A stretch of DNA of 64,000 nucleotides from Dickeya fangzhongdai (GTDB lineage: Bacteria; Pseudomonadota; Gammaproteobacteria; Enterobacterales; Enterobacteriaceae). The notes below the pieces were generated by a model. The model made no database searches. It had not been told where the DNA came from and saw nothing but the letters and a program-made list of their open reading frames with translations. The DNA is taken from NCBI RefSeq assembly GCF_002812485.1, contig NZ_CP025003.1:4963164-5027163 (forward strand), read 5' to 3'. Both the position numbers and the translations under genes were made by a program. Positions 54,452 through 64,000 of the stretch are shown in pieces (position 1 is the stretch's first letter; the number at the start of each line of letters is the position of its first letter).

Positions 54452-54475
54452 ACGGCCTTGTCCACACAAGGCCGT
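54452..54475. terminator. Bidirectional hairpin between the HxlR gene and hppD
   Basis: ACGGCCTTGT and ACAAGGCCGT form a 10-bp stem with a four-base loop between convergent genes. No U-run is present. Confidence 0.7.
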
Positions 54476-54486
54476 GCCGATAAGCG

Positions 54487-55572
54487 CTATGCGGCCCCTG
54501 TGGCCTTGATTTCCCCGCGCGCCAGCTGATCGCGCTCCATGGATTCAAACAGCGCCTTGAAGTTGCCTTCGCCAAAACCGTCGTCGCCATCCCGTTCGAT
54601 AAATTCAAAAAACAGTGGGCCGATCAGGGTTTCCGAGAAAATTTGCAGCAGCAGTTTTTTCTGCCCGTTACGGGTATTGCCGTCGATCAGAATGCCGCGC
54701 GTCTGCAGGGCGGCGATATCACGGCCGTGGCCGGGCAGGCGCTCTTCCACCATCTGGTAGTAGGTCTCGGACGGTGCGGTCATCAGCGGTAAACCCGCCT
54801 GACGCAACCGATCGAGCGTGGTCAGAATATCGTCGGTTTGCATCGCAATATGCTGGATCCCTTCGCCATTAAAGCGGCGCAGGAATTCCTGAATCTGTCC
54901 GTTGCTGCCTTCCGCCTCTTCGTTCAGCGGAATACGGATTTTACCGTCCGGCGCCATCATGGCTTTGGAGTGCAATCCGGTATATTCGCCGGCAATGTCA
55001 AAATAACGAATTTGCTGAAAATTAAATATTCGGCTATAGAATTCAGACCAGTAATTCATTCTGCCCTGATAGACATTATTGGTTAGGTGATCAAGGGTAT
55101 GCAGCCCGAATCCTTTCGGCTTTCTTTCCACGCCGTGAATAAACGTAAAATCGATATCGAAAATATCTATGTCCGTGTGATATTTCTCGATGAAGTAGAT
55201 TTTCGAACCGCCAATACCTTCGATCGCCGGCACCATGATTTCCCCCGGACTGGCGGGCAAGTCTGCCGGTCTGGCGCCGGACAGGATTGCCTGCTCATAA
55301 GCCTGAGCGGCATCCCTGACGTAAAACCCGATACCGCAGGCGCCTGCGCCGTGTTCCTGCAGAAAAGTTTGCGGAAAACCGGTAGCGGTATTATTAAGAA
55401 GAAAATTGATGTCGTTCTGTCGAAAGAGTGAAATATCGCGGTGGCGATGGTGCGCTACACGTGTAAATCCTAAAGAAATAAATAACGCCGAGAGTGTTTC
55501 CGGAGCGTCGGTAACAAATTCGATAAAAGCGAATCCATTCAATTCTAGCGGGTTGGTTAATAACTCATTCAT
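54487..55572 (-). CDS. hppD: 4-hydroxyphenylpyruvate dioxygenase
   Basis: HppD converts 4-hydroxyphenylpyruvate to homogentisate in tyrosine degradation, with Fe(II) and oxygen. The 361-residue product has the iron-binding His in GLHTLDHLTNNV, His in GIQHIAMQTDD and Glu in FFEFIERDG. From the ATG at 55572 there is an AAAGGA ribosome site. No hmgA or fah gene lies next to it, so homogentisate may be exported or turned to pyomelanin, or the later genes are elsewhere. Confidence 0.93.
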   Translation of the reverse strand: MNELLTNPLELNGFAFIEFVTDAPETLSALFISLGFTRVAHHRHRDISLFRQNDINFLLNNTATGFPQTFLQEHGAGACGIGFYVRDAAQAYEQAILSGARPADLPASPGEIMVPAIEGIGGSKIYFIEKYHTDIDIFDIDFTFIHGVERKPKGFGLHTLDHLTNNVYQGRMNYWSEFYSRIFNFQQIRYFDIAGEYTGLHSKAMMAPDGKIRIPLNEEAEGSNGQIQEFLRRFNGEGIQHIAMQTDDILTTLDRLRQAGLPLMTAPSETYYQMVEERLPGHGRDIAALQTRGILIDGNTRNGQKKLLLQIFSETLIGPLFFEFIERDGDDGFGEGNFKALFESMERDQLARGEIKATGAA

Positions 55573-55887
55573 ATTAGTTCCTTTGTCCTTAAAGGAGATG
55601 AATAAAATAAACCGATGGCGGGTTTTCAATAATGAATATAGCGTGATCGTTCATTTTAGGATAACAAGTTTTTCTTATTATAAATTTAATAGATAAATAT
55701 AAAGTAATTCCGTTTATTAATATTTATTGATGGCGATATTGGCTGGTCGCCGGCGAACTGCGGTTCGTTGAAGGCGCAATTTGGCCCGAATGTATCGATA
55801 AATGACCTTCGGGCCGCTGCCGGGCGTATGGTTTTCCGAGCACAATGACGGCCATCCGCAATATGCTTAAGACCAGGGAACATCATC
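55573..55887. other. hppD-MBL hydrolase divergent spacer
   Basis: About 315 bp with no supported gene: AT-rich on the hppD side and a GGCCCGAA/TTCGGGCC stem at 55783-55815. Both promoters should lie here. No operator was recognised. Confidence 0.5.
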
Positions 55888-56661
55888 ATGAATATTACCC
55901 AGATCAGAAACGCCACGCTGAAAATCAGCTTTGCCGGTAAAATTTTTCTCATCGACCCGATGCTGGCCGAAAAAGGCGCCTATCCCGGTTTCGAAGGCAC
56001 GCTGAACAGCCACTTGCGTAACCCGTTGGTGGACCTGCCGGTCACGCTGGAGAACCTGTTTGCCGGTGTGGATGCGGTGATTGTCACCCACACCCATCTC
56101 GATCACTGGGATGATGCGGCTAAAATCCACCTGCCCAAATCATTACCGATATTTGTCCAGCACGCGCAAGACCGGGAAATGATCCGGGCCGCCGGGTTCG
56201 GCGATGTTCGCCTGTTGACCGAACAGAGCGCATTTGGCGATATCACGCTGATCAAAACGCCGGGTCAGCATGGCAGCGACGCGATTATGGACGCGTTGCA
56301 CGACAGGCTGGGCGACGTGTGCGGCGTGGTGTTCCGTCACCCGCAGGAAAAAACGCTGTATCTGGCAGGCGATACGGTCTGGAATGCAGATGTGGCTGAA
56401 AACCTGCGTCGTTATGCGCCGGAGGTCATTGTTCTCAATTGCGGCGATGCGCAAATCGTCGGGCTGGGGTCGATCATCATGAACCAGCAGGATGTGCTGG
56501 CTGTGGCGCAACACGCGCCTAATGCGACTCTCATCGCCAGCCACATGGAAGCGGTTAATCATTCGGCGCTAAGCCGTGCGGCCTTACGTGAATTTCTGCA
56601 GCAAAACGGCGTGGCGCCTCAGGTGTTGATCCCGGCGGATGGCGAGTCCTGTATGCTGTAA
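55888..56661 (+). CDS. MBL-fold metal-dependent hydrolase
   Basis: The 257-residue product is a metallo-beta-lactamase fold enzyme. The metal-binding motif HTHLDHWDD is seen at about residues 71-79, with a later histidine near residue 130 and LAGDTVW. The substrate is unknown. It is followed closely by a GlxA-type regulator, which probably controls it. Confidence 0.82.
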   Translation: MNITQIRNATLKISFAGKIFLIDPMLAEKGAYPGFEGTLNSHLRNPLVDLPVTLENLFAGVDAVIVTHTHLDHWDDAAKIHLPKSLPIFVQHAQDREMIRAAGFGDVRLLTEQSAFGDITLIKTPGQHGSDAIMDALHDRLGDVCGVVFRHPQEKTLYLAGDTVWNADVAENLRRYAPEVIVLNCGDAQIVGLGSIIMNQQDVLAVAQHAPNATLIASHMEAVNHSALSRAALREFLQQNGVAPQVLIPADGESCML

Positions 56662-56704
56662 CGGGTATCTGGAACGGGTGATGACGAAGCAGGAGGAACA
56701 AGAC

Positions 56705-57661
56705 GTGAGCATGCATATTCCGTCGGTCGCGGTGGTGGCCTGCAATCAGTTCAGCCCTTTTCATTTATCGGTGCCCTGCATGATTTTCGGCGATGTGCTG
56801 CCGGGGCAGCCGCTGTTCAGGCTGCGAATTTGCGCCGGCGAAGAGGGCGTGCTGCGTTCCGCACAGGGGTTGCAGGTTGATACCCCGTTCGGGCTGGACG
56901 CGCTGGCGGAGGCCGATATCGTCGTGGTGCCCTACTGGCGTAACCCGCAGGAGATGCCGAATCCGGCGCTGCTGGCGGCGTTGGCGGCGGCCTATGCGCG
57001 CGGCAGCCTGCTGGTCGGATTGTGCCTGGGCACCTATGTGCTGGCGTGGGCCGGGCTGCTCACGCAGCGCAAGGCGGCGACGCACTGGGAACTCGCGCAG
57101 GATTTTCAGCAGCGTTTTCCCGATGTCCATCTGGATACTCACGCGCTGTACGTGGAGGACGAGCGGCTGATTACCTCGGCGGGCACGGCAGCCGGGCTGG
57201 ATTGTTGCCTGCATCTAGTCAGGAAGTACCACGGCAGCGCGATCGCCAACAAAGTCGCCAGAAGAATAGTGATCCCCCCGCATCGGGAAGGCGGCCAGGC
57301 ACAGTTCATCGAGCGGCCGGTGCCGGTATCCACGCAGGATGCCAGAATCAACGCGCTGCTGGACTACCTGAGAAGCCGCCTCGACCAGCCCCATCACCTT
57401 GATGAACTGGCGCGTCGGACGCTAATGAGCCGCCGCACGTTCACCCGACAGTTTCACAAGGCCACCGGCATGTCAGTCGGCGAGTGGCTGATGGCGGAGC
57501 GCCTGCAACAAAGCCAGACGTTGCTGGAGTCCACTACGCTGTCGATCGACGCCATTGCAGAGCAGGTCGGCTTCGGTACCGCCACATCCTTGCGCCAGCA
57601 CTTCCGCCGTCAGTTCAACGTGACGCCCGGCGAGTGGCGCCGGACGTTTCTGGGGGGATGA
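56705..57661 (+). CDS. GlxA-family transcriptional regulator (DJ-1/PfpI plus AraC)
   Basis: The 318-residue product has an N-terminal DJ-1/PfpI-like domain (cysteine in GLCLGTYVLAWAG near 115) and a C-terminal AraC DNA-binding domain with two helix-turn-helix motifs (LARRTLMSRRTFTRQFHKAT; AEQVGFGTATSLRQHFRR). I used GTG at 56705, eight bases after AGGAGG at 56691; ATG at 56711 or 56681 are alternatives. It follows the MBL-fold gene by about 40 bp, so it may be in the same operon. Confidence 0.82.
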   Translation: MSMHIPSVAVVACNQFSPFHLSVPCMIFGDVLPGQPLFRLRICAGEEGVLRSAQGLQVDTPFGLDALAEADIVVVPYWRNPQEMPNPALLAALAAAYARGSLLVGLCLGTYVLAWAGLLTQRKAATHWELAQDFQQRFPDVHLDTHALYVEDERLITSAGTAAGLDCCLHLVRKYHGSAIANKVARRIVIPPHREGGQAQFIERPVPVSTQDARINALLDYLRSRLDQPHHLDELARRTLMSRRTFTRQFHKATGMSVGEWLMAERLQQSQTLLESTTLSIDAIAEQVGFGTATSLRQHFRRQFNVTPGEWRRTFLGG

Positions 57662-57927
57662 TACGGCATCAGGTTTTCGGTAGCCTTCGATTGGTTGTGG
57701 GGTTATTTTCCAATATAGAAAATGAAATTTCTTTATAAAACAATGAAATTATTGTTCTTTGAGGCGGGGAGAGGAAGGATTTATTATGGCGTTTACCTCA
57801 TATTGCCCATATCCTTATTACACGCTACAGCAGGTAATTATACGATTAACGCCTATAGCGTGTAATCATTGTTTTACCTGCTAAAGCGTGTAATATTTAT
57901 CCTACCGCCTACAGCCGGTAGGATAAA
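57662..57927. other. hipBA promoter region
   Basis: About 265 bp. The first part is AT-rich; the last 110 bp hold four 20-bp palindromes at exact 28-bp intervals, described below. The hipBA promoter is likely within this array. Confidence 0.7.
57818..57926 (+). promoter_or_regulatory. Four HipB-type operators at 28-bp spacing
   Basis: TTACACGCTACAGCAGGTAA (57818-57837), TTAACGCCTATAGCGTGTAA (57846-57865) and TTACCTGCTAAAGCGTGTAA (57874-57893) precede a longer palindrome, arms TTATCCTACCGCCTA and CAGCCGGTAGGATAA (57897-57926). Their centres are 57827.5, 57855.5, 57883.5 and 57911.5, that is 28 bp apart. The last site is one base from the hipB start. The array is a strong candidate for cooperative HipBA repression. 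Confidence 0.85.
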
Positions 57928-58200
57928 ATGATGAAGGTCACCAACAGCAAACAGCTTAGCAGCTATCTGAAAGATGTTCGTATCACGCAGAAGCTTTCAC
58001 AAGGAAAAGTAGCCAGTAAAGTGGGTATTCGCCAGGACACGGTATCCAGCTTCGAACAACACCCTGATTCCACCAAGCTGGAAACATTCTTTAAAATCCT
58101 GTCGGCATTGAATTTAGAACTTACGATTACTCCCAGAAACGCAAATGCCGCCAATAACGAGGCTTCTGCTGCAACATCATCCTGGAAGGAAGAATGGTAA
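57928..58200 (+). CDS. hipB: Antitoxin HipB
   Basis: HipB is the antitoxin and repressor of the HipBA module. The 90-residue product has an Xre-type helix-turn-helix (LSQGKVASKVGIRQDTVSSFE) and a C-terminal tail ending in WKEEW, like the tryptophan tail of HipB that contacts HipA. The family is 88 residues in E. coli. It binds the operators upstream. Confidence 0.92.
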   Translation: MMKVTNSKQLSSYLKDVRITQKLSQGKVASKVGIRQDTVSSFEQHPDSTKLETFFKILSALNLELTITPRNANAANNEASAATSSWKEEW

Positions 58201-59519
58201 TGGCTGCGCTCGATGTTTACATGAACGGCTATCGAGTGGGGACGTTGACCAAAACGGGTAGCGGCGCTCATCATTTTTCCTATGATGAGAACTGGCTTGT
58301 GTTGCCGGGGAGCCGCCCCATCTCGCTCTCGATGCCGCTACGCCATCAGCCCTATCAAGGTAATGAAGTTTATAATTTCTTCGACAATTTATTGCCGGAT
58401 AACCCGGATATCAGAAGACGGATTGTCGCCAGACATAACGCAGATTCTACCCAACCGTTTGACCTGCTGGCTAAAGTGGGGCAGGACAGTGTCGGGGCGT
58501 TGCAATTGGTGCCGCAGGGTACACCTGTTGGCGATATAAAACAGATCGAATACAAAACTTTATCCGAACAACAGCTTGAAAACATACTGGCGGGATACCT
58601 GGCCGATGCGCCACTGGGGATGATTGATGCAGAAGATGATTTTCGTATCTCTATTGCTGGTGCACAGGAAAAGACGGCGCTGCTCTATCTGGGGGATCAC
58701 TGGTGTTTGCCCTTCAATACCACACCAACTACCCACATCATCAAGCTACCGATTGGTAAAATCGAGAGTCATTCTTACTCAATTGATATGTCTGACAGCG
58801 TTGAGAATGAGTATCTGTGCATGCTCGTGGCCAAGGCGTTTGGGCTGCAGGTACCGCACTGTTTTATGATCACAGCAGGCAAGATAAAAGCGCTGGCGGT
58901 AGAACGTTTTGATCGTAAATACGCTTCGGATGGTCGTTGGATTATGCGGTTGCCGCAGGAGGATTTTTGCCAGGTATTAAACGTTCCTTCCGCACGGAAA
59001 TACGAAAATCACGGTGGGCCGGGTATTTCCGCCATTATGTCGTATCTATTGGGTGCGGTTGATCCAGAAAAGGATCGTTATAGCTTCATGAAGACTCAGG
59101 TGCTGTTTTGGCTATTAGCCGCAACAGATGGGCATGCGAAAAATTTTTCCCTGTTTATTGAATCTGAGGGACGATATCGTCTCACGCCTTTCTATGACAT
59201 TCTCTCGATGTACCCGGCGATGGGCGGGCGGGGAATTGACCGTAGAGAGGCCAAACTGGCGATGGGATTGACTGGCTCAAGAGGCAAGAAATATGCGATT
59301 GAGCAGATCTTCCCACGCCACTTTTTCCAAACGGCGCAGGCAGTTGGATTTGCCAGAGAATCGATGGAGAGTATTCTGACGGAGTTTGCGCAATCGATGG
59401 ATGCTGTTGTGGTGAACGTCAGAAATCAGCTGCCTGCGGATTTTCCTGCACCTATTCGTGATGCGATTCTCGAAGGTATGCAGGCCAGGGCAAGGCGATT
59501 AATGACCGGGTGGGAATAG
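58200..59519 (+). CDS. hipA: Serine/threonine kinase toxin HipA
   Basis: HipA phosphorylates glutamyl-tRNA synthetase (GltX) in E. coli, which starves the ribosome and slows growth. The 439-residue product is colinear with E. coli HipA and has the G-loop and autophosphorylation serine in DFRISIAGAQEKTALL, the catalytic loop DGHAKNFSLF and the metal aspartate in YDILSMYP. I used ATG at 58200, which overlaps the hipB stop by one base and has AAGGA nine bases upstream; ATG at 58194 is too close. All catalytic motifs are intact, so it should be active. Confidence 0.93.
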   Translation: MAALDVYMNGYRVGTLTKTGSGAHHFSYDENWLVLPGSRPISLSMPLRHQPYQGNEVYNFFDNLLPDNPDIRRRIVARHNADSTQPFDLLAKVGQDSVGALQLVPQGTPVGDIKQIEYKTLSEQQLENILAGYLADAPLGMIDAEDDFRISIAGAQEKTALLYLGDHWCLPFNTTPTTHIIKLPIGKIESHSYSIDMSDSVENEYLCMLVAKAFGLQVPHCFMITAGKIKALAVERFDRKYASDGRWIMRLPQEDFCQVLNVPSARKYENHGGPGISAIMSYLLGAVDPEKDRYSFMKTQVLFWLLAATDGHAKNFSLFIESEGRYRLTPFYDILSMYPAMGGRGIDRREAKLAMGLTGSRGKKYAIEQIFPRHFFQTAQAVGFARESMESILTEFAQSMDAVVVNVRNQLPADFPAPIRDAILEGMQARARRLMTGWE

Positions 59520-59528
59520 GCACCCGGT
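59505..59528 (+). terminator. Hairpin at the end of hipA
   Basis: ACCGGGTG and CACCCGGT form a stem around the hipA stop codon, at the convergent end with mnmE. A GGG-TTTC tail follows, so it is a weak terminator. Confidence 0.55.
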
Positions 59529-59553
59529 GGGTTTCTCTCTACGTGTGGGGCTG

Positions 59554-60918
59554 CTATTTCCCAATACAAAAACTGGAAAAAATCCGTCCCAGCAGGTCAT
59601 CGGAGGTGAATTCGCCGGTGATTTCGCTCAACGCCTGCTGGGCCAGCCGCAGTTCTTCGGCCAGTAGTTCGCCGGCGTAGGCGCCGACCAATTGTTCATG
59701 CCCTTGTTGCAGATGCTGCGCCGCTTGCTCCAGTGCCTGTAAGTGGCGGCGGCGGGCCAGAAAGCCCCCTTCGGTGTTGCTGGTAAAACCCATGCTTTGC
59801 TTAAGATGGTCGCGCAACAGGTCTACGCCATTGCCGGTGCGGGCGGAGAGGCGGATAAGTGAGTAAGTATTCACATCTTCAATGCTCAGCGGTTCGCCGG
59901 TGACATCCGCTTTGTTGCGCACCACGGTAATGGGCAATGTTTTCGGTAATCTCGCCATAAATTCCGGCCAGATAGCCGCCGGTTCCACCGCGTCGGTGGT
60001 GGTGCCGTCCACCATGAACAACACCCGGTCCGCCTGTTCGATTTCCTGCCAGGCGCGCTCGATGCCGATGCGTTCCACCTCATCGCTGGCGTCGCGCAGC
60101 CCGGCGGTGTCGATGATATGCAGCGGCATGCCGTCGATGTGAATATGTTCGCGCAGCACATCGCGGGTGGTGCCGGCGATATCGGTGACGATGGCGGCGT
60201 CGCGCCCGGCCAGTGCATTCAGCAGGCTGGATTTACCGGCATTCGGCCGGCCGGCTATCACCACTTTCATGCCTTCGCGCAGCAGGCTGCCCTGACGCGC
60301 TTCGGCGCGTACCGCGCCAAGATCGCCGATCACGTCGTTGAGCATGGCTTCGATTTTGCCGTCGGAGAGGAAGTCGATTTCTTCATCGGGAAAATCAATT
60401 GCGGCTTCCACATAGATTCGCAGGTGAGTAAGTGCTTCCACTAATTGGTGGATGCGGGTGGAAAACACGCCCTGCAGCGAGTTGACGGCGGAACGGGCCG
60501 CCTGCTCGGAGCTGGCGTCGATCAGGTCGGCAATTGCCTCGGCCTGCGCCAGATCCAGTTTGTCATTCAGAAACGCCCGTTCGGAGAACTCGCCGGGACG
60601 GGCGATGCGCACGTCAGGCAGCGCCACTACTCGTCTGAGCAGCAGATCGAGAATCACCGGGCCGCCGTGCCCCTGCAGCTCCAGCACGTCTTCGCCGGTA
60701 AAGGAGTTCGGACCGGGAAACCACAGGGCAATCCCCTGGTCGAGCACGCTACCGTCGGCGTCATGGAAAGGCAGATAATCGGCGTAACGCGGTTTGGGCA
60801 GCTTGCCCAGCACCGCCTGTGCGACTGCCGAGGCTTGCCGGCCGGAGATGCGCAGAATACCTACGCCGCCGCGTCCCGGCGGGGTGGCTTGGGCAACGAT
60901 GGTGTCGGTATGGCTCAT
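59554..60918 (-). CDS. mnmE: tRNA modification GTPase MnmE
   Basis: MnmE (TrmE) is the GTPase partner of MnmG in making xm5U34 in tRNA. The 454-residue product has the folate-binding N-terminal domain, a G domain with Walker [10 protein letters not shown] and [12 protein letters not shown], and a C-terminal CIGK whose cysteine is needed for activity. Its partner mnmG is at 4749-6638. Confidence 0.97.
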   Translation of the reverse strand: MSHTDTIVAQATPPGRGGVGILRISGRQASAVAQAVLGKLPKPRYADYLPFHDADGSVLDQGIALWFPGPNSFTGEDVLELQGHGGPVILDLLLRRVVALPDVRIARPGEFSERAFLNDKLDLAQAEAIADLIDASSEQAARSAVNSLQGVFSTRIHQLVEALTHLRIYVEAAIDFPDEEIDFLSDGKIEAMLNDVIGDLGAVRAEARQGSLLREGMKVVIAGRPNAGKSSLLNALAGRDAAIVTDIAGTTRDVLREHIHIDGMPLHIIDTAGLRDASDEVERIGIERAWQEIEQADRVLFMVDGTTTDAVEPAAIWPEFMARLPKTLPITVVRNKADVTGEPLSIEDVNTYSLIRLSARTGNGVDLLRDHLKQSMGFTSNTEGGFLARRRHLQALEQAAQHLQQGHEQLVGAYAGELLAEELRLAQQALSEITGEFTSDDLLGRIFSSFCIGK

Positions 60919-60981
60919 GGTGTTCTCTCTACATTCTCGCCTGCTTTCAGGCGCTGTTATGGGATCGTATTTATATAAAAA

Positions 60982-61010
60982 ATAAGGCGGTCAGTGACCG
61001 CCTTATAGTG
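60982..61010 (-). terminator. Hairpin between yidC and mnmE
   Basis: ATAAGGCGGTCA and TGACCGCCTTAT form a 12-bp perfect stem with almost no loop. There is no long U-run on the minus strand; it may be a partial terminator after yidC. Confidence 0.65.
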
Positions 61011-61033
61011 AGATTGATTGGGCAATCAACCGG

Positions 61034-62665
61034 TTATTTCTTCTCGCGGCTATGCAGGCCGCGTTTTTCCAGCCCGCGATAAATCAGCTGCTGCTGGGCG
61101 ATGGTCACCAGGTTGCTGACGATATAGTACAGCACCAGACCCGACGGGAACCACAGGAAGAACACGGTGAAGATCACCGGCATGTAGGTCATGATCTTCT
61201 GTTGCATCGGGTCGGTAACGGTAGTCGGCGACATCTTCTGAATGAAGAACATGGTCAGACCCATCAGGATCGGCAGCACGTAGTACGGGTCCTGCGCCGA
61301 CAGGTCATGAATCCACAGCGCGAACGGCGCGTGACGCAGCTCCACCGAGCCCATCAGCATGTAGTACAACGCCAGGAAGATCGGCATCTGGATCAGCAGC
61401 GGGAAGCAGCCGCCCAGCGGATTCACTTTCTCAGCCTTGTACAACGCCATCATTTCCTGACTCATGCGCTGTTTATCGTCGCCGATACGCTCGCGCATCG
61501 CCTGCAGTTTCGGCTGCAGCATGCGCATTTTCGCCATCGAGGTGTACTGCGCTTTGGTCAGCGGGTACATGATGCCGCGCACGATAAAGGTGATGGCGAT
61601 GATCGAGAAGCCCCAGTTGCCGATAAAGCCGTGCAGGAACTTCAGCAGTTTGAACAGCGGCTGGGAGATGAACCACAGCCAGCCGTAATCCACGGTCAGG
61701 TCCAGATGCGGCGCGACCGTCGCCATCTTATCCTGAATTTCCGGGCCGACCCACAGGGTGGCGTTCAGGCTCTGCTGGCTGCCCGGCTGTACGATAACCG
61801 GCGTGGCCTTAAAGCCGATGGCGGCTAAGCCATTGCCCAGATTGGCACTGTAGAACGTGTTATTACCCGCGGCCGCCGGTACCCAGGCGGTGGCGAAGTA
61901 CTGCTGCAGCATGGCGACCCAGCCGCCCTGCGTGTTGATGTTCAGGTTCTCTTTCATATCGCTGAAACTGTATTTGCGATATTTGTCGTCGCTGGAAGAG
62001 AACGCCGCGCCGCGGTAGGTGTGAAGGGCGAAGTTATTGCTGCCGGTGTCGCGGTGCGACGGCAAATCAATGGACTGTTTCAACTGGCCGAACAGGGTCA
62101 GTTCCAGCGGCTGGGCGCTGGCGTTATTGACGCCGTATTCCACGTTCAGCGCGTATTCGCCGCGTTTCAGCACGAAAGTTTTGGTGAAGCTAACGCCGTT
62201 GGCGTCGGTGTAGGTCAACGGAATCCGCAGTTCATTCTGGCCGTCGGCCAGTTCAAAGCGATCCGCCGGCGCGGTGTACAGCGGGCGTGAACCGTTGGCC
62301 GGGTTGTCCGGGCCGTTTTTGCCGGTCAGGCCGCTCTGCGCCTGATAAGTAAAGGCCGGGGTGGTTTCCAGCAGTTTGAACGGCTGGCCGGAGCCCAGTT
62401 CTGCCGGGTAGGCCAGCAGGTCGGCTTCTTCAATGTCGCCGCCGCGAGTGTTGATGTTCAGCGACAACACGTCGGTTTTAACGGTGATCAGTTTACCCGT
62501 ACCGCTGGCAGGTACGCCCTGGTTGGCTGCATCGCTTACAGCGCCATTCGCCTGTTGCGTGGTCTGGGTCGCCGCGGGTGGATTTTTGTCCGTTTCCCAC
62601 TGCTGCCAGATCATGAACGTTACGAATAGCAGAGCGATGAGAAGAAGATTGCGTTGCGAATCCAT
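61034..62665 (-). CDS. yidC: Membrane protein insertase YidC
   Basis: YidC inserts inner-membrane proteins such as AtpE and AtpB alone or with SecYEG. The 543-residue product has an N-terminal membrane segment (residues 6-20), a large periplasmic domain and the conserved five-helix core with [20 protein letters not shown] (catalytic arginine). The C-terminal end is basic (RGLHSREKK). It follows yidD by 2 bp. Confidence 0.97.
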   Translation of the reverse strand: MDSQRNLLLIALLFVTFMIWQQWETDKNPPAATQTTQQANGAVSDAANQGVPASGTGKLITVKTDVLSLNINTRGGDIEEADLLAYPAELGSGQPFKLLETTPAFTYQAQSGLTGKNGPDNPANGSRPLYTAPADRFELADGQNELRIPLTYTDANGVSFTKTFVLKRGEYALNVEYGVNNASAQPLELTLFGQLKQSIDLPSHRDTGSNNFALHTYRGAAFSSSDDKYRKYSFSDMKENLNINTQGGWVAMLQQYFATAWVPAAAGNNTFYSANLGNGLAAIGFKATPVIVQPGSQQSLNATLWVGPEIQDKMATVAPHLDLTVDYGWLWFISQPLFKLLKFLHGFIGNWGFSIIAITFIVRGIMYPLTKAQYTSMAKMRMLQPKLQAMRERIGDDKQRMSQEMMALYKAEKVNPLGGCFPLLIQMPIFLALYYMLMGSVELRHAPFALWIHDLSAQDPYYVLPILMGLTMFFIQKMSPTTVTDPMQQKIMTYMPVIFTVFFLWFPSGLVLYYIVSNLVTIAQQQLIYRGLEKRGLHSREKK

Positions 62666-62667
62666 CG

Positions 62668-62925
62668 TTAGTGTTCTCTGTTATTGTCGGGTTTTGGCGG
62701 TACGGGATCATCACCACCAGGGTTCAAAGGGTGGCATTTTAATACGCGTTTAAGCGTCAACCAACTGCCTTTTATCATGCCGAACCGGCGTATTGCTTCA
62801 ATGCCATATTGGGAGCACGACGGCTGAAAGCGGCAGTGCGGTCCAAGTAGCGGACTGATAAAGCGTTGATACCCGCGTATCAGGCCAATCAGCAGGCGTG
62901 AGCCAAACGACAGTGACGGCGCCAT
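62668..62925 (-). CDS. yidD: Membrane protein insertion efficiency factor YidD
   Basis: YidD is a small amphipathic protein of 85 residues that aids YidC-dependent insertion. The conserved core is [20 protein letters not shown], then [12 protein letters not shown] and KCHPLNPGG. It overlaps rnpA by 37 bp, as in E. coli. Confidence 0.96.
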   Translation of the reverse strand: MAPSLSFGSRLLIGLIRGYQRFISPLLGPHCRFQPSCSQYGIEAIRRFGMIKGSWLTLKRVLKCHPLNPGGDDPVPPKPDNNREH

Positions 62926-63248
62926 AATTTTTCCAACGCTTCCGTTAGCGTACGGTTATCCAGTTCAGACACCCCTTTTTTGGCGATGACGACAAAGTCC
63001 ATCGCGGGCAGTTCGTGCTGGTGCAAACGAAAGCTTTCACGCGTCAGGCGCTTGATGCGGTTGCGTTCATGAGCCCGTCTGACGTGCTTTTTTGCGACGG
63101 TAAGACCAATACGAGGGTGTCCCAGCGTATTTGGGCGACCGAGGATAGTGATCTGCGGCGTACCGGCCCGTTGTGGCTGCTGGAAGACGAAAGAGAAATG
63201 GCTGGGAGTTAACAGACGTAACTCCCTGGGAAAAGCGAGCGTAACCAC
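62889..63248 (-). CDS. rnpA: Ribonuclease P protein component
   Basis: RnpA (C5 protein) binds the M1 RNA to make RNase P, which trims the 5-prime ends of tRNA. The 119-residue product begins with GTG (V-V-T-L-A-F) at 63248 and has the RNR motif [19 protein letters not shown]. It follows rpmH by 18 bp, as in other bacteria. Confidence 0.97.
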   Translation of the reverse strand: MVTLAFPRELRLLTPSHFSFVFQQPQRAGTPQITILGRPNTLGHPRIGLTVAKKHVRRAHERNRIKRLTRESFRLHQHELPAMDFVVIAKKGVSELDNRTLTEALEKLWRRHCRLAHAC

Positions 63249-63266
63249 TCGAAGGGTTAGCTTTTA

Positions 63267-64000
<734 letters not shown>

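Overview
The window is a chromosomal segment of a plant-associated gammaproteobacterium of the Enterobacterales, most likely Dickeya or a close relative. It has the enterobacterial replication-origin neighbourhood: ravA-viaA-asnC-mioC-oriC-mnmG-rsmG-atpIBEFHAGDC-glmUS, then pst-phoU, and at the far end mnmE-yidC-yidD-rnpA-rpmH running up to the dnaA promoter. The genus call rests on a PL9 exopolygalacturonate lyase (PelX type) with a KdgR operator, placed between atpC and glmU. This is inference from gene content, not a database match.

Layout. 1-4748: the MoxR/VWA pair ravA-viaA, asnC, mioC and oriC with DnaA boxes and an AT-rich unwinding region on the mnmG side; asnA, usually found here, is absent. 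4749-14870: mnmG, rsmG, a 620-bp leader with a sigma70-like promoter, and the complete ATP synthase operon. 14999-21040: pelX (minus strand) with its KdgR-controlled promoter region, then glmU and glmS with hairpins in the glmU-glmS spacer. 21041-27540: an accessory block inserted between glmS (the attTn7 position) and pstS. It holds a small coiled-coil protein whose signal-peptide start is out of frame across a run of seven A, a GAF/PAS/PAS/GAF/GGDEF diguanylate cyclase, and a translationally coupled three-gene cassette: HEPN-like protein, KGGVGR-variant ParA/MinD ATPase, and a second P-loop ATPase. The cassette is the best candidate here for an undescribed conflict or defence system.

27497-32282: the Pho-box-driven pstSCAB-phoU operon. 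32522-34965: an amino-acid-type ABC importer (binding protein and two permeases, no ATPase). 34970-38058: yieH, adeP and the yieE-type phosphopantetheinyl transferase. 38354-40887: an aegA operon with a TetR-type operator upstream. 41363-43200: a possible 31-residue membrane protein followed by an operon of three lipoproteins (CsgG-like, DUF4810-like, DUF799-like). 43201-51550: an AT-rich intergenic region with a candidate PmrA box and a 198-bp MITE-like repeat, then arnBCADTEF for lipid A modification with 4-amino-4-deoxy-L-arabinose.

51593-59519: an accessory stretch of regulators and small enzymes: LysR/GNAT divergent pair, NAD(P)-binding reductase/HxlR divergent pair, hppD, an MBL-fold hydrolase coupled to a GlxA-type regulator, and a hipBA toxin-antitoxin module whose promoter carries four palindromic operators at exact 28-bp spacing. 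59554-64000: core genes mnmE, yidC, yidD, rnpA and rpmH (minus strand), then the rpmH-dnaA divergent promoter region with DnaA boxes. dnaA itself lies just outside the window. No rRNA, tRNA, CRISPR array, prophage or complete insertion sequence was seen.
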